Shown here in pieces: positions 52,663 through 61,049 of a stretch of DNA of 64,000 bases (the stretch's first letter is position 1; the number at the start of each line of letters is the position of its first letter). Source of the DNA: Citreicoccus inhibens (GTDB lineage: Bacteria; Myxococcota; Myxococcia; Myxococcales; Myxococcaceae); NCBI RefSeq assembly GCF_019039035.1, contig NZ_JAHNZT010000001.1, positions 274,049 to 338,048 of the forward strand, given 5' to 3'. The notes beneath the pieces were generated by a model, which had not been told where the DNA came from, did not search any database, and worked only from the letters and a program-made list of their open reading frames with translations. A program made the position numbers and the translations under genes.

Positions 52663-54087
52663 ATGATGCGCCGCGACGTGCTGGCTGCCGTGATGTCGAC
52701 CATCGTGCTGCTCGCGGGCTGCGCGGGCACCGTCCATGCGCCCTACCCGCCCATCCGCGCGGACAGCTCCCCCCAAGCGCTCACGCGCGGCGCCGCCATC
52801 TTCCACGCGAGCTGCGAGGCCTGTCACCGCGGCGGTGACCGCGACACCGCCTCGGGCGCGCCGCTGCGCGAGCTGCCCTCGTACATGGGCCGCTTCCACT
52901 CCGCGAACCTGACGTCGGATCCAGTGGGCGGCATCGGCGCGGCGAAGGATGAAGAGCTGGCGCGCGCCATCCGCTACGCGGTGAGTCGCGAAGGGCGGCT
53001 CATGGTGATGCCCAGCTACGGCATGGGCGACGCGGACCTCGCGGCGGTGTTGGGCTTCCTGCGCTCGGAGGACCCGCTGTTCCGAGCGGATCCCAAGCCC
53101 GCGCCCGCGTGCGAGTTCAGCTTCGTGGGAGGCATCGGCTTCCGCTTCGTCACCGGCAACACGCCCGCGGAGCGCCCCGCGTCTGGCATCCCCGTGCCGC
53201 CCAAGGGGCCTACGCTGGAGTACGGCCGCTACATGGCCCACGAGGTCTACGACTGCGCCTCGTGCCACACGGACGGCTTCAGCCCGGACAAGACGAAGGG
53301 CGACGAGGCCTTCTCGGGTGGCATGGCCTTCGTGGACCCCGAGGGACGCAAGGTCTACTCCAGCAACCTCACCTTCGATGCCACGGGCCTGGCGAACTGG
53401 ACGCTCGCGGACTTCACCCGCGCGCTGCGCGATGGACTCGCGCCGGACGGCTCGGCGCTGCGCTCGCCCATGCCGCGCTTCCGCGCCCTCGACGAAGCCG
53501 AGGCCCGCGCGCTCTATGACTACCTGCGCACCTTGGCTCCACGGAAGAACGCGGTGGACGGCGCGCGTCCCCGCCTCACCGCCACCAGTGCCCGTGCGGC
53601 CTGGGTGAATCCCGACACGGGCGCGGGCGAGCAGACCGCGGAGACCCAGCTCGACACCGCCGCCGAGGCCGCTGTCGCCGAGGCGCTTCCGCCCGCGGCC
53701 ACGCCTCCGCCCGCCGCCACGCCCACGGCGACGCCCGCGGTTGGCTCAACACCGACGCCCTCGAGCACGTTGGCCAGCGGGCAGGTGAGCCCCGTGGTGC
53801 GCAAGCCGAGGCCCGTCCTGACGCCCGCGAAGGTGGACGCGGCGAAGCTCTTCGTTCAGTACGGGTGTTCGAGCTGCCATGCCCCCGGCGCGCGCTACCA
53901 CGACCGGCTCGCCCATGCGGCGCACCGCCCGGACCTGGAGCTGGTGAAGTGGGTGCGCAACCCAGAGAAGTACCTGCCGGGCACGCCCATGCCCACCTAC
54001 GCCGAGCTGATTGACGAGCGCACCGCGCTGGCCCTGGTGCGGTGGGTGAAGGCGGGTGGGCCCTCGACCCTCGCGACGCCGCGCTGA
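52663..54087 (+). CDS. Triheme c-type cytochrome lipoprotein
   Basis: This is a 474-residue exported protein with lipobox LLAGC (Cys 20). It has three haem c sites: CEACH (51-55), CASCH (198-202) and CSSCH (402-406). Each sits in a separate mono-haem domain with a downstream Met candidate (for example MVMPSYGMGD and MPTYAE). Domains 2 and 3 are joined by a disordered Ala/Thr/Pro linker (about 330-385). It is probably a membrane-tethered electron carrier in the periplasm. GAGGAGTCC precedes the ATG. No oxidase or dehydrogenase gene is adjacent, so the partner is unknown. Confidence 0.88.
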   Translation: MMRRDVLAAVMSTIVLLAGCAGTVHAPYPPIRADSSPQALTRGAAIFHASCEACHRGGDRDTASGAPLRELPSYMGRFHSANLTSDPVGGIGAAKDEELARAIRYAVSREGRLMVMPSYGMGDADLAAVLGFLRSEDPLFRADPKPAPACEFSFVGGIGFRFVTGNTPAERPASGIPVPPKGPTLEYGRYMAHEVYDCASCHTDGFSPDKTKGDEAFSGGMAFVDPEGRKVYSSNLTFDATGLANWTLADFTRALRDGLAPDGSALRSPMPRFRALDEAEARALYDYLRTLAPRKNAVDGARPRLTATSARAAWVNPDTGAGEQTAETQLDTAAEAAVAEALPPAATPPPAATPTATPAVGSTPTPSSTLASGQVSPVVRKPRPVLTPAKVDAAKLFVQYGCSSCHAPGARYHDRLAHAAHRPDLELVKWVRNPEKYLPGTPMPTYAELIDERTALALVRWVKAGGPSTLATPR

Positions 54088-54362
54088 CAAAAGATTCACA
54101 CGAAATTGCCAGGAAAAGCCCCTCGCCACGTATCCCGGGAGAGGTGGTGCACGAGGGGGGAGTCCTCCAAATCACCTCGTAGTTCAGTTCGCCTTCCCCT
54201 CCATGGTGGCGGGGGGGCACCCGCGTCTTCCGGAATCAGGCCGGCCCCTTATTCCGGGGGCGCGGTTCCAGCACTGGCATCCGTGTCTTCGCCGCGACCA
54301 GAGACCCTGGCCACCGGGAGGGCACGGACCAGTGCTGGATTTTTTTGTGTAGCGTGGCGCCC
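54088..54362. promoter_or_regulatory. Structured spacer before the 5-oxoprolinase operon
   Basis: This is 275 bp without a gene. It holds hairpin 1, CCGGAAT (54230-54236) with ATTCCGG (54251-54257) and an inner AGG/CCT, and the long terminator-like hairpin annotated separately. The left part (54088-54200) is mildly AT-richer than average and could contain the promoter. Confidence 0.5.
54267..54346 (+). terminator. Long hairpin with T7 tail 16 bases before the pxpAB start
   Basis: TCCAGCACTGG (54267-54277) pairs perfectly with CCAGTGCTGGA (54329-54339), extended inward by TCCGTG (54280-54285) with CACGGA (54323-54328). Seven T residues follow (54340-54346). It is the best intrinsic-terminator shape in the window. 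Its place just before the ATG at 54363 suggests attenuation of the operon as well as, or instead of, ending the cytochrome transcript. Confidence 0.7.
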
Positions 54363-55652
54363 ATGACGGGGTGCCTCCTCAACATCGACCTGGGCGAGCT
54401 GCCCGACGAGGACCCTCGGCTCTACGCCCTGGCGCACGTGGCCAACATCGCGTGCGGCGGCCACGCGGGCGATGACGCCTCCATGCGCCACGCGCTGGCG
54501 CAATGTGAACGGCACGGCACTCACGTGGGTGCGCACCCTTCGTTCGAGGACCGAGAAGGCTTCGGCCGACGCGCGCTCGACGTCGCCCCGGAAGTCCTCG
54601 CGGAGCAGGTGGCGGCGCAGTGCCGCCGACTCGCGAGGCTCGCCTCCGCGCGAGGCCAGCGCGTCGCGTTCGCCAAACCCCATGGCGCGCTCTACCACGC
54701 CGCGCAAGCCACGCCGGCGCTCGCTCGCGCGGTCGTCGCGGGCCTCGTTCGCGCGCTCGGCCCGAGCCTCACCCTCATCGGACCTCCACAGGGAGCGCTC
54801 TGGGACGCGGCGCAAGAGGCGGACCTCGCCTATCTGCGCGAGGGCTTCGCGGACCGAGGGACACGGCCAGACGGCTCACTCATCCCCAGGGGTCAGCCCG
54901 GGGCCGTGCTGACGGAGATCGCTCGCGTGCGGGAGAACGCCGCGCGGCTGGCGGGAAGTGGTGGGCTCGAAACGCTGTGCGTTCACGGAGACACACCGGG
55001 CGCGGTCGCGCTGGCCACCGAGGTGCGCGCCGGGCTGGATGCGCTCGAGATTCACGAGGCACCGCTGGGCGAGGGCGCGCTGCGGCTCACGCTCCCCGCG
55101 GGACTGGATGGGGGACACGCCCAGGAAGCACTGCGCGCCCTGCCTCACGTGGTGGATTGCGTCCTCACCGAGGACCACGTCAGCGTGTACTTCGCTCCGG
55201 ATGCGCGACCGGAGGAGCCTCGGCTCGTCCTCGCGCGCCTGCGGTTGCTGCCGGTGGTGGAGCGTCCGCATCCGCGCGTCACCTTGCGCGTGCGCTACGA
55301 CGGCCCCGACCTGGCGAAGGTGGCGGAGCATGGTGGGCTGACGGTGGACGAGGTCGCGCGACGGCACGCGGCGCGCGAGTACACCGTCCGATGCGTGGGC
55401 TTCCTGCCGGGCTTTGCGTACCTGGGCGAAGTGGATCCACGCATCGCTTGCCCTCGCCTCGCCTCGCCTCGCGCGCGTGTGCCGGCGCTCTCGGTGGGCA
55501 TCGCGGGAGCGCGCACGGGCGTCTATCCCTTCACGTCCCCGGGGGGATGGAATCTGGTGGGGACCGCGCTGGACTTCACGGCCTTCGACTCGGAGCGGGG
55601 CGCGGTGCTGCGGCCCGGAGACCGGGTGCGCTTCGAGCAGGTGGATGAATGA
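54363..55652 (+). CDS. pxpAB: PxpA-PxpB fusion of 5-oxoprolinase (LamB/YcsF + KipI)
   Basis: This is a 429-residue fusion. Residues 1-210 are PxpA (LamB/YcsF): NIDLGELPDEDPRLY, ANIACGGHAGDDASMRHAL, GAHPSFEDREGFGRR, and AFAKPHGALYHAA. From about 225 it is PxpB (KipI): YDGPDLAKVAEHGGLTVDEVARRHA, CVGFLPGFAYLGEVDP, ARVPALSVGIAGARTGVYPFTSPGGWNLVG. With PxpC these subunits cleave 5-oxoproline to glutamate using ATP. They are normally separate genes. PxpC follows with an ATGA overlap. No Shine-Dalgarno is visible between the T-run hairpin and the ATG. Confidence 0.92.
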   Translation: MTGCLLNIDLGELPDEDPRLYALAHVANIACGGHAGDDASMRHALAQCERHGTHVGAHPSFEDREGFGRRALDVAPEVLAEQVAAQCRRLARLASARGQRVAFAKPHGALYHAAQATPALARAVVAGLVRALGPSLTLIGPPQGALWDAAQEADLAYLREGFADRGTRPDGSLIPRGQPGAVLTEIARVRENAARLAGSGGLETLCVHGDTPGAVALATEVRAGLDALEIHEAPLGEGALRLTLPAGLDGGHAQEALRALPHVVDCVLTEDHVSVYFAPDARPEEPRLVLARLRLLPVVERPHPRVTLRVRYDGPDLAKVAEHGGLTVDEVARRHAAREYTVRCVGFLPGFAYLGEVDPRIACPRLASPRARVPALSVGIAGARTGVYPFTSPGGWNLVGTALDFTAFDSERGAVLRPGDRVRFEQVDE

Positions 55653-56530
55653 ACGGCTGGCTGGACATCACCGGAATGGGCGCGCCGGTCACGGTGCAGG
55701 ATGGCGGGCGCCCCGGGCAGATGCACCACGGCGTCCCCGCTGGCGGCCCCCTGGTCCCGGAGTTGCTCGTGGCGGCCAACCGCGCGGTGGGCAATCCCCG
55801 AGGCGCGGCGGCGCTCGAATCCTACGGGCGCCTGGCGCTGCGAGTGCGCGGACGCACGGCGCGCATCTCCGTGGACGGCCGCTCCTTCACCGTGGCGGAT
55901 GGTGAGACCTTCACGGTCCCCGCCCCCGAGTCCCTCGCCGTGCGCTACATCGCGGTGGACGGGGGCATCGCGGTGCCCGAGGTGTTGGGAGGACGGGGCA
56001 CGCTGCTCGTGGCGAACCTGGGTGGACACCAGGGCCGCGCGCTGCGCCCGGGAGACTCTCTCCCGCTCGGCGCATCCCTGGGCCCGCCCGACGCGCAGTC
56101 CCCGGAAGTGAGGCTGGACGCACAAGCTCCAGTGCGAGTGACCCCGGGGCCAGACCTGGAGCGCTTTGACTCCACGGCGCTGCCGTTGTTGGTGGGCTCG
56201 GACTTCACCGTGTCCACCGTGAGTGACCGGGTGGGCATGCGGCTTCGAGGCGCGGCCATTCCCCACGGGGACGAAGGCACTGGCACCTCGAGGCCCATGG
56301 CACGAGGAGCCATCCAAGTGACGTTGTCCGGAGAGCCCATCGTGCTCGGGCCGGATCACCCCACGACGGGAGGCTATCCGCTCATCGCCGTCGTCATCCG
56401 CGCGGACTGGGGACGACTCGCCGCGCGCCGCCCCGGAGCCCACGTCCGCTTCGCCTCCGTCTCGGTCGAGGAGGCAAGAGAAGCCTGGAGCCACCGGGCC
56501 GCCGAGCTGGGCCTCTCCATGGAGCGCTGA
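55649..56530 (+). CDS. pxpC: 5-oxoprolinase subunit PxpC (KipA family)
   Basis: This is a 293-residue protein of the biotin-dependent-carboxylase-like KipA family: ITGMGAPVTVQDGGRPGQMHHGVPAGGPL at the start, VDGGIAVPEVLGGRGTLLVANLGGHQGRALRPGD in the middle, and SDRVGMRLRGAAI then GYPLIAVVIRADWGRLAARRPG near the end. It completes the three-part ATP-dependent 5-oxoprolinase with the fused PxpA-PxpB. Its start overlaps the upstream stop (ATGA). A hairpin overlaps its own stop codon. Confidence 0.92.
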   Translation: MNGWLDITGMGAPVTVQDGGRPGQMHHGVPAGGPLVPELLVAANRAVGNPRGAAALESYGRLALRVRGRTARISVDGRSFTVADGETFTVPAPESLAVRYIAVDGGIAVPEVLGGRGTLLVANLGGHQGRALRPGDSLPLGASLGPPDAQSPEVRLDAQAPVRVTPGPDLERFDSTALPLLVGSDFTVSTVSDRVGMRLRGAAIPHGDEGTGTSRPMARGAIQVTLSGEPIVLGPDHPTTGGYPLIAVVIRADWGRLAARRPGAHVRFASVSVEEAREAWSHRAAELGLSMER

Positions 56531-56549
56531 TCGCCACCACGGCGGTCAG
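56527..56549 (+). terminator. Hairpin at the end of pxpC
   Basis: CTGATCGCC (56527-56535) pairs with GGCGGTCAG (56541-56549) at eight of nine positions around a 5-nt loop, overlapping the pxpC stop. There is no T tract; it is a probable operon end. Confidence 0.35.
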
Positions 56550-56590
56550 TGAATCCACGCGCCGCAGTCCATGCGCGGCCGCGAGCGGGG

Positions 56591-56687
56591 CTCAGCGCAG
56601 AAGCAGGCGCCAACGGACCTCGCGCCTCGGCGCGGATGCAAGCCAGAGCACCACTCAGCGCTGAAGCAGGCGTGAGAGGAACTCGCG
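56591..56687. repeat. Imperfect 34-bp direct repeat duplicating the ABC ATPase gene 3' end
   Basis: Bases 56591-56624 and 56654-56687 match at 28 of 34 positions (offset 63). The right copy is the last codons and stop of the minus-strand ABC ATPase gene. The left copy lies in the spacer and still reads as a comparable tail ending in TGA, so it looks like a decaying partial duplication. Confidence 0.6.
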
Positions 56688-57389
56688 GGTGCGCGGTTGC
56701 TTCGGCTCGCGCAGCACCTGCTGCGGTGTGCCTTCCTCCACCACGCGACCTCCGTCGAGGAAGAGCACGCGGTGAGCCACATCCGCGGCGAAGCCCATCT
56801 CGTGCGTCACCACGCACATGGTCATGCCTTCGCGCGCCAGCTCGCGCATGACCTCCAACACCTCGCCCACCAGCTCAGGGTCGAGCGCGCTCGTGGGTTC
56901 GTCGAAGAGCATCAGCTCCGGCTTCATGGCCAGCGCACGCGCAATGGCCACGCGCTGCTGCTGTCCACCTGACAGCTGCGCTGGGAAGGCGTCCGCGCGA
57001 TCGCCCAGGTGCACCATCGACAACATGCGCCGGCCCAGCGCCTCGGCCTCCGCGTCGGGCATGCCCAGCACCTTGCGCGGCGCCAGCGTCACGTTCTGCA
57101 GCGCGCTCAGGTGCGGGAACAGATGGAAGCGCTGGAACACCATGCCGACTCGGCGATGCAGCGCCTGGAGCGCCACGGCGTCATCGCGCACGGGAACTCC
57201 GCCCACCATCACCTCGCCTTCGGACGGCAGCTCCAGGCCACACAGGCACCGCAGCAGCGTGGACTTTCCACAGCCGGACGGGCCGACGAACACCACCACC
57301 TCGCCCGGTTGAACGGTGAGGTCCACGCCACGCAGGACGTCCACCGCCCCGAAGCGCTTGTGCAGGTTGCGGACTTCGACGAGCGCCAT
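56655..57389 (-). CDS. Amino-acid ABC transporter ATP-binding protein (GlnQ/HisP class)
   Basis: This is a 244-residue ATPase. Walker [10 protein letters not shown] (about 34-42), Q-loop in [18 protein letters not shown], signature [15 protein letters not shown], Walker [14 protein letters not shown] and the H-loop in VVTHEMGFA are all intact. The polar-amino-acid class is indicated by the HLFPH and EMGFA words. It follows the fused binding-protein/permease gene by eight bases and forms the complete importer with it. Confidence 0.94.
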   Translation of the reverse strand: MALVEVRNLHKRFGAVDVLRGVDLTVQPGEVVVFVGPSGCGKSTLLRCLCGLELPSEGEVMVGGVPVRDDAVALQALHRRVGMVFQRFHLFPHLSALQNVTLAPRKVLGMPDAEAEALGRRMLSMVHLGDRADAFPAQLSGGQQQRVAIARALAMKPELMLFDEPTSALDPELVGEVLEVMRELAREGMTMCVVTHEMGFAADVAHRVLFLDGGRVVEEGTPQQVLREPKQPRTREFLSRLLQR

Positions 57390-57397
57390 GTCGTTCC

Positions 57398-58864
57398 TCA
57401 GCGTTGATTTTGAAGACGCCGCTCGAGCGCCGCGGCCAAGCGCGTCAGCGGCAACGTGGCCAAGAGGTAGAACACCGCCACCAAGGGCCAGATGGCCAAC
57501 GGCGCCGCGAGCTGGCTGGCCAGCTCTTGCCCCGAGCGCGTCAGCTCCGCCATGCCAATGATGGACACGAGCGACGAGTCCTTCAGCAACGCGATGCCCT
57601 CATTCGTCAGCGGCGGCAGCACGTTGCGCACCGCCTGGGGGAGAATGACGAACCGCATGGCCTGCGCGGAGCTCATGCCCAGGGCGCGCGCGGCCTCGGC
57701 CTGCCCGGGATCCACCGACGCGATGCCCGCGCGGAAGATCTCCGCCACATAGGCCGCGCTGTTGAGCGTCAGCGCCAGCACCGCCGCGAGGAACGGCGCC
57801 AGGTCCACCCCGAGCAACTGCGGCAGCGCGTAGTAGATGAAGATGATCTGCACGAGCAGCGGCGTCCCACGCAGGACTTCCACATAGGCACCACACAGCC
57901 ACGAGACCACCTTCGGCTTCGCGCGCCGCCCCAGCGCCACCCCCAACCCCAAGGGCAGACCGGCCAGGAGCGCCAACACGGTGAGCCCCAGCGTCAACGC
58001 CATGCCGCGCAGGAGCCGCCGCGCCACGCTGCCCCAGGGCACGCCCGACAGCGCCGGCCTGGCCTGCTGCGCCGCGGCCCCGAAGTACTTCTCCTCCAGC
58101 GCGGCGAACCGACCGCTGTCGCGCAGCCGCTTCAGCGCCCCGTTCACCGCCGTGCGCAGCGCCACGTCATCCGGGCGCATCACGATGCCGTAGTGCTCCT
58201 CGGTGAGCAGGTCCCCTGTGGTGCGCAGCCCTTGGAAGCCGTGGTGGATGAAGTAGCGCAGCGTCGGCGAGTCCCCCACGACGCCCGCGAGGTTGCCGTT
58301 GAGCAGGTCCTGCAACGCCAGGTCGATGCTCGGATACTGGCGCACCTGCACGTCCGGGAGCTTCTGGAGCACGAGCGCGGCGGTGGTGTTGATTTGAATG
58401 CCCGCGACCTTGCCGCGCAGGCTCTCGATGCCCGTGATGCTCAGGTCATCCTGGCGCGCGGCCACCCGCTGACCGGCCGTGTAGTAGGGATCCGAGAAGG
58501 CCAGACGCTCCTGCCGCTCTGGCGTGATGGTGACAGCGGACATCACCAGGTCGAACTTGCCGGCGAGCAGCGCGGGGAAGACGCCATCGAACGAAGTGTT
58601 CGTCCACTCGACCCTGGCGCCCAGCTCCTCGCCCACCAGGTTGCCCAGCTCCACGTCGAAGCCGACCAGCTCACCGTCGTGCACTGACTCGAAGGGCGGG
58701 TAGGTGGCATCCGTGCCGATGCGCAGCGTGCGGCCACGGAAGTCCCCCGTTGCGGAGGGGGCCTCCTTGCGCCCGCAACCCGGAGCGAGCACGAGCCCCC
58801 AAAGGAGTCCGAGGAAGGCCAGCCCGGCGACGGAGGGTCGGAAACGGAGGAAGCGCGGGTGCAT
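57398..58864 (-). CDS. Fused amino-acid binding protein and ABC permease
   Basis: This is a 488-residue fusion. Residues 1-30 form a lipoprotein-type signal (VLAPGC). About 45-270 is a family 3 solute-binding domain ([50 protein letters not shown]). About 280-485 is a HisM/GlnP-type permease with the coupling EAA loop [30 protein letters not shown]. This SBP-permease fusion resembles GlnPQ of lactic acid bacteria and works with the ATPase encoded downstream. Adjacent 5-oxoprolinase genes make glutamate/glutamine-type substrates plausible, but that is inference. Confidence 0.92.
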   Translation of the reverse strand: MHPRFLRFRPSVAGLAFLGLLWGLVLAPGCGRKEAPSATGDFRGRTLRIGTDATYPPFESVHDGELVGFDVELGNLVGEELGARVEWTNTSFDGVFPALLAGKFDLVMSAVTITPERQERLAFSDPYYTAGQRVAARQDDLSITGIESLRGKVAGIQINTTAALVLQKLPDVQVRQYPSIDLALQDLLNGNLAGVVGDSPTLRYFIHHGFQGLRTTGDLLTEEHYGIVMRPDDVALRTAVNGALKRLRDSGRFAALEEKYFGAAAQQARPALSGVPWGSVARRLLRGMALTLGLTVLALLAGLPLGLGVALGRRAKPKVVSWLCGAYVEVLRGTPLLVQIIFIYYALPQLLGVDLAPFLAAVLALTLNSAAYVAEIFRAGIASVDPGQAEAARALGMSSAQAMRFVILPQAVRNVLPPLTNEGIALLKDSSLVSIIGMAELTRSGQELASQLAAPLAIWPLVAVFYLLATLPLTRLAAALERRLQNQR

Positions 58865-58979
58865 GGAGACCCCGTGTTACATCGGTGGCTTCGTCCCCCG
58901 GAGCAAGCGCTTTCGTACCCGTCCGTCCTCGGACGCACCGCTAGCAACTCTGGTCGGCCGCCCACCGAGAATCCCGGAC

Positions 58980-60335
58980 ATGTCTCCCCCGCGCATTGGC
59001 TCCCGCGTCGCCCCGCAGCCTCGTCCCATTTCCGAGACCCCGCCCCCACGTCCCGACGTGAAGGCGCGCGCCACGCCCCTCCGCGATGAGCGTGGCGTGT
59101 CCGGGTTCGACGCGAAGCCCCGCTCGGCCGGCCCCGTGGCCCTCGCGGCCTCGGCGCCCACGTCGCGAGGGACCGGCGTCACGCCCGGGACCTACCCGAA
59201 CAGCCGGGATGTGGAGGCCATCTCCGCGATGAAGGATCCGGTGGCCCGCAACGTGGCCATCACCCAGGGCTACTCAGACCTGTCCAGCGCGGTGGGGCAG
59301 ATGCTCGGCACGGAGAACGCGAGCTGGGCCACCTTCGGCACGTGGGCGTCCAAGCAAGCGGGGGTGAGCATCCGCCAGGAGGACATGCCCAAGCTGCTGG
59401 TGGATGCGCTCCACGGCGCGGGCGATGTCACGGGGCCGCTCGCCAAGGTGGATGACATCCTCCGCAAGGTGGGGCTGCCCGCGCTGCCGGGCCTGTCGGA
59501 CATCGCGCAGGCCGGCGCGAAGGCGCTCGACAGCGTCAGCCAGGCGATCGCCGATGGCAACCAGTTGGTGTTCCACGAGGTGGGCACCGAGTTCGCCCGC
59601 TTCATCGAGACCTTCCAGGGCGACACGGCCTTCGACGCGGCCAAGACGCAGAAGTACCTGGAGAGCTTCCCCGCGGACAAGCCGCTGCTGAAGCAGGCCT
59701 TCGGGCACTACGCCGAGGCCATGTTCGAGAAGGACCCGAACAAGAAGGCCGAGCTGATGTTGCTGGCCAATGATCAAATCGGCCTGCACGAGCAGACGCG
59801 GCTTCAGCCCTACGTGGAGAAGGCGCTGAACACGCCGGTGAAGGAGACGTTCCGGGACCTGCTCAAGCAGTCCATCCAGGGGGCGGCCAACGCCCTGCCC
59901 TTCCCCGCCAACCTCGCCGCCAAGGCCGCCATCAAGAGTGGCGTGGTGGACGCGGCCTTGTCGCCCGTGGTGGACGGGCTGGCGAGCACGTTCCGCCGCT
60001 TCGCCACGGACCACATGATGAAGCTGGCGGTGCCCGGCGGCGCGCTGAAGCTCGGCAATGACCTGCCGCCGCCCGCGGGCATGGAGAAGGACCTGTTCCC
60101 GGCGAACCTGCGCACGCTCGAGAACCCGGAGCTGCGGGAGCTGATGGGCAAGCTCGACCGCACGCCGGACAGCCTGCATGGCACCGCCGCCAAGGACTGG
60201 AGCCGCCTGGACCAGCGGATGAACTACATCATCGACCTGTTCCGCTCGCGCCAGTCGGATCCGCACCTGTTCGACCCGCCGTTCGGCAAGCGCGGCCAGT
60301 ACCCGGTGCGTGCCGAGGCGCCCCGCGTCGCCTGA
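58980..60335 (+). CDS. Conserved-type hypothetical protein with NxSWxTFxxWAS motif
   Basis: This is a 451-residue soluble protein. The first 75 residues are Pro/Arg-rich and disordered. The helical rest contains ARNVAITQGYSDLSSAVGQMLG and ENASWATFGTWASKQAGVSIRQED (about 90-135). From memory, similar N-W-x-T-F-x-x-W-A-S words occur in uncharacterised proteins of actinobacteria and other groups. Further on it has VFHEVGTEFARFIETF and PVKETFRDLLKQSIQGAANALPFP. There is no signal peptide, no membrane span and no catalytic motif I can name. It is flanked by the ABC importer (divergent) and a secreted charged protein. Confidence 0.7.
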   Translation: MSPPRIGSRVAPQPRPISETPPPRPDVKARATPLRDERGVSGFDAKPRSAGPVALAASAPTSRGTGVTPGTYPNSRDVEAISAMKDPVARNVAITQGYSDLSSAVGQMLGTENASWATFGTWASKQAGVSIRQEDMPKLLVDALHGAGDVTGPLAKVDDILRKVGLPALPGLSDIAQAGAKALDSVSQAIADGNQLVFHEVGTEFARFIETFQGDTAFDAAKTQKYLESFPADKPLLKQAFGHYAEAMFEKDPNKKAELMLLANDQIGLHEQTRLQPYVEKALNTPVKETFRDLLKQSIQGAANALPFPANLAAKAAIKSGVVDAALSPVVDGLASTFRRFATDHMMKLAVPGGALKLGNDLPPPAGMEKDLFPANLRTLENPELRELMGKLDRTPDSLHGTAAKDWSRLDQRMNYIIDLFRSRQSDPHLFDPPFGKRGQYPVRAEAPRVA

Positions 60336-60351
60336 GTCGGAGTTGTACCCA

Positions 60352-60379
60352 CCCCGCCGCGGCGGTGCGCGTGGCGGGG
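60352..60379. terminator. GC-rich hairpin between two plus-strand genes
   Basis: CCCCGCC (60352-60358) pairs with GGCGGGG (60373-60379), 17 bases after the upstream stop. There is no T tract. It is a possible terminator separating the two genes. Confidence 0.35.
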
Positions 60380-60440
60380 TTGAATTCTGGGGCTCGGGGG
60401 GCGTTTGAGCGGGACAGAACATGCCCCCAGGAGTTCCCCC

Positions 60441-61043
60441 ATGTCGAAGTGGCTGCTGGCAACGCTGACCCTCTCCCTCCCCATGATGGCGCAGGCAGGC
60501 GGTCCACTCGAGCGCGCGCAGGATCGCCGAGAGCTGCGCGAGGACCGCCGGGAACTCCGTGATGACCGGCGGGACCTGCACCAACTGGAGTCGCTGGTCA
60601 GTCGCTACGACGCCGCGCGCACGCGTCGTGACCGCAACGACTTGAACCGCGTGGAGTCGGAGCTGCGCGCCTACGTCGCCTCCGAGTTGGACGAGAGCCA
60701 CCATGAGTTGGCCAAGGACGTCCGCGAGGTGCGACGCGACAACCGCGAGCTGCGCGATGACCGCAACGGCTGGAGCTCCCCCGGCGCGCGCGCGGACGAC
60801 CGCAGGGACCGCCGAGACGACGTGCGCGACGCACGAGCCGAGCGGGCCGCGCTGGAGCAGACGCGCTCCATCGCCCGGGAGCTGGATGGGCTCTACGGCC
60901 GCACGGACCCAGGCAGTCTCCAGCGCAAGCGCGCCCTGATGGGCGACCTGCTCCAGCTCGCGCGCGCCGAACAAGCGCAGAACCACGCCGAGCTTCGCGA
61001 GGATCGCCGCGAGCTGCGCGAGGACGGCGCCCACCGGCACTGA
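60441..61043 (+). CDS. Secreted, highly charged helical repeat protein
   Basis: This is a 200-residue protein with a signal peptide (1-19, ending AQA-GG). The mature part is dominated by imperfect heptad-like repeats of the form E/D-D-R-R-E-L-R (REDRRELRDDRRDL near 35, EVRRDNRELRDDRN near 95, a D-R-R-D-R-R-D-D stretch near 115, REDRRELRED at the end). It should be a long charged coiled coil in the periplasm. AGGAGT precedes the ATG. Function is unknown; an envelope stress or polymer-binding role is only a guess. Confidence 0.75.
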   Translation: MSKWLLATLTLSLPMMAQAGGPLERAQDRRELREDRRELRDDRRDLHQLESLVSRYDAARTRRDRNDLNRVESELRAYVASELDESHHELAKDVREVRRDNRELRDDRNGWSSPGARADDRRDRRDDVRDARAERAALEQTRSIARELDGLYGRTDPGSLQRKRALMGDLLQLARAEQAQNHAELREDRRELREDGAHRH

Positions 61044-61049
61044 CGCGAC

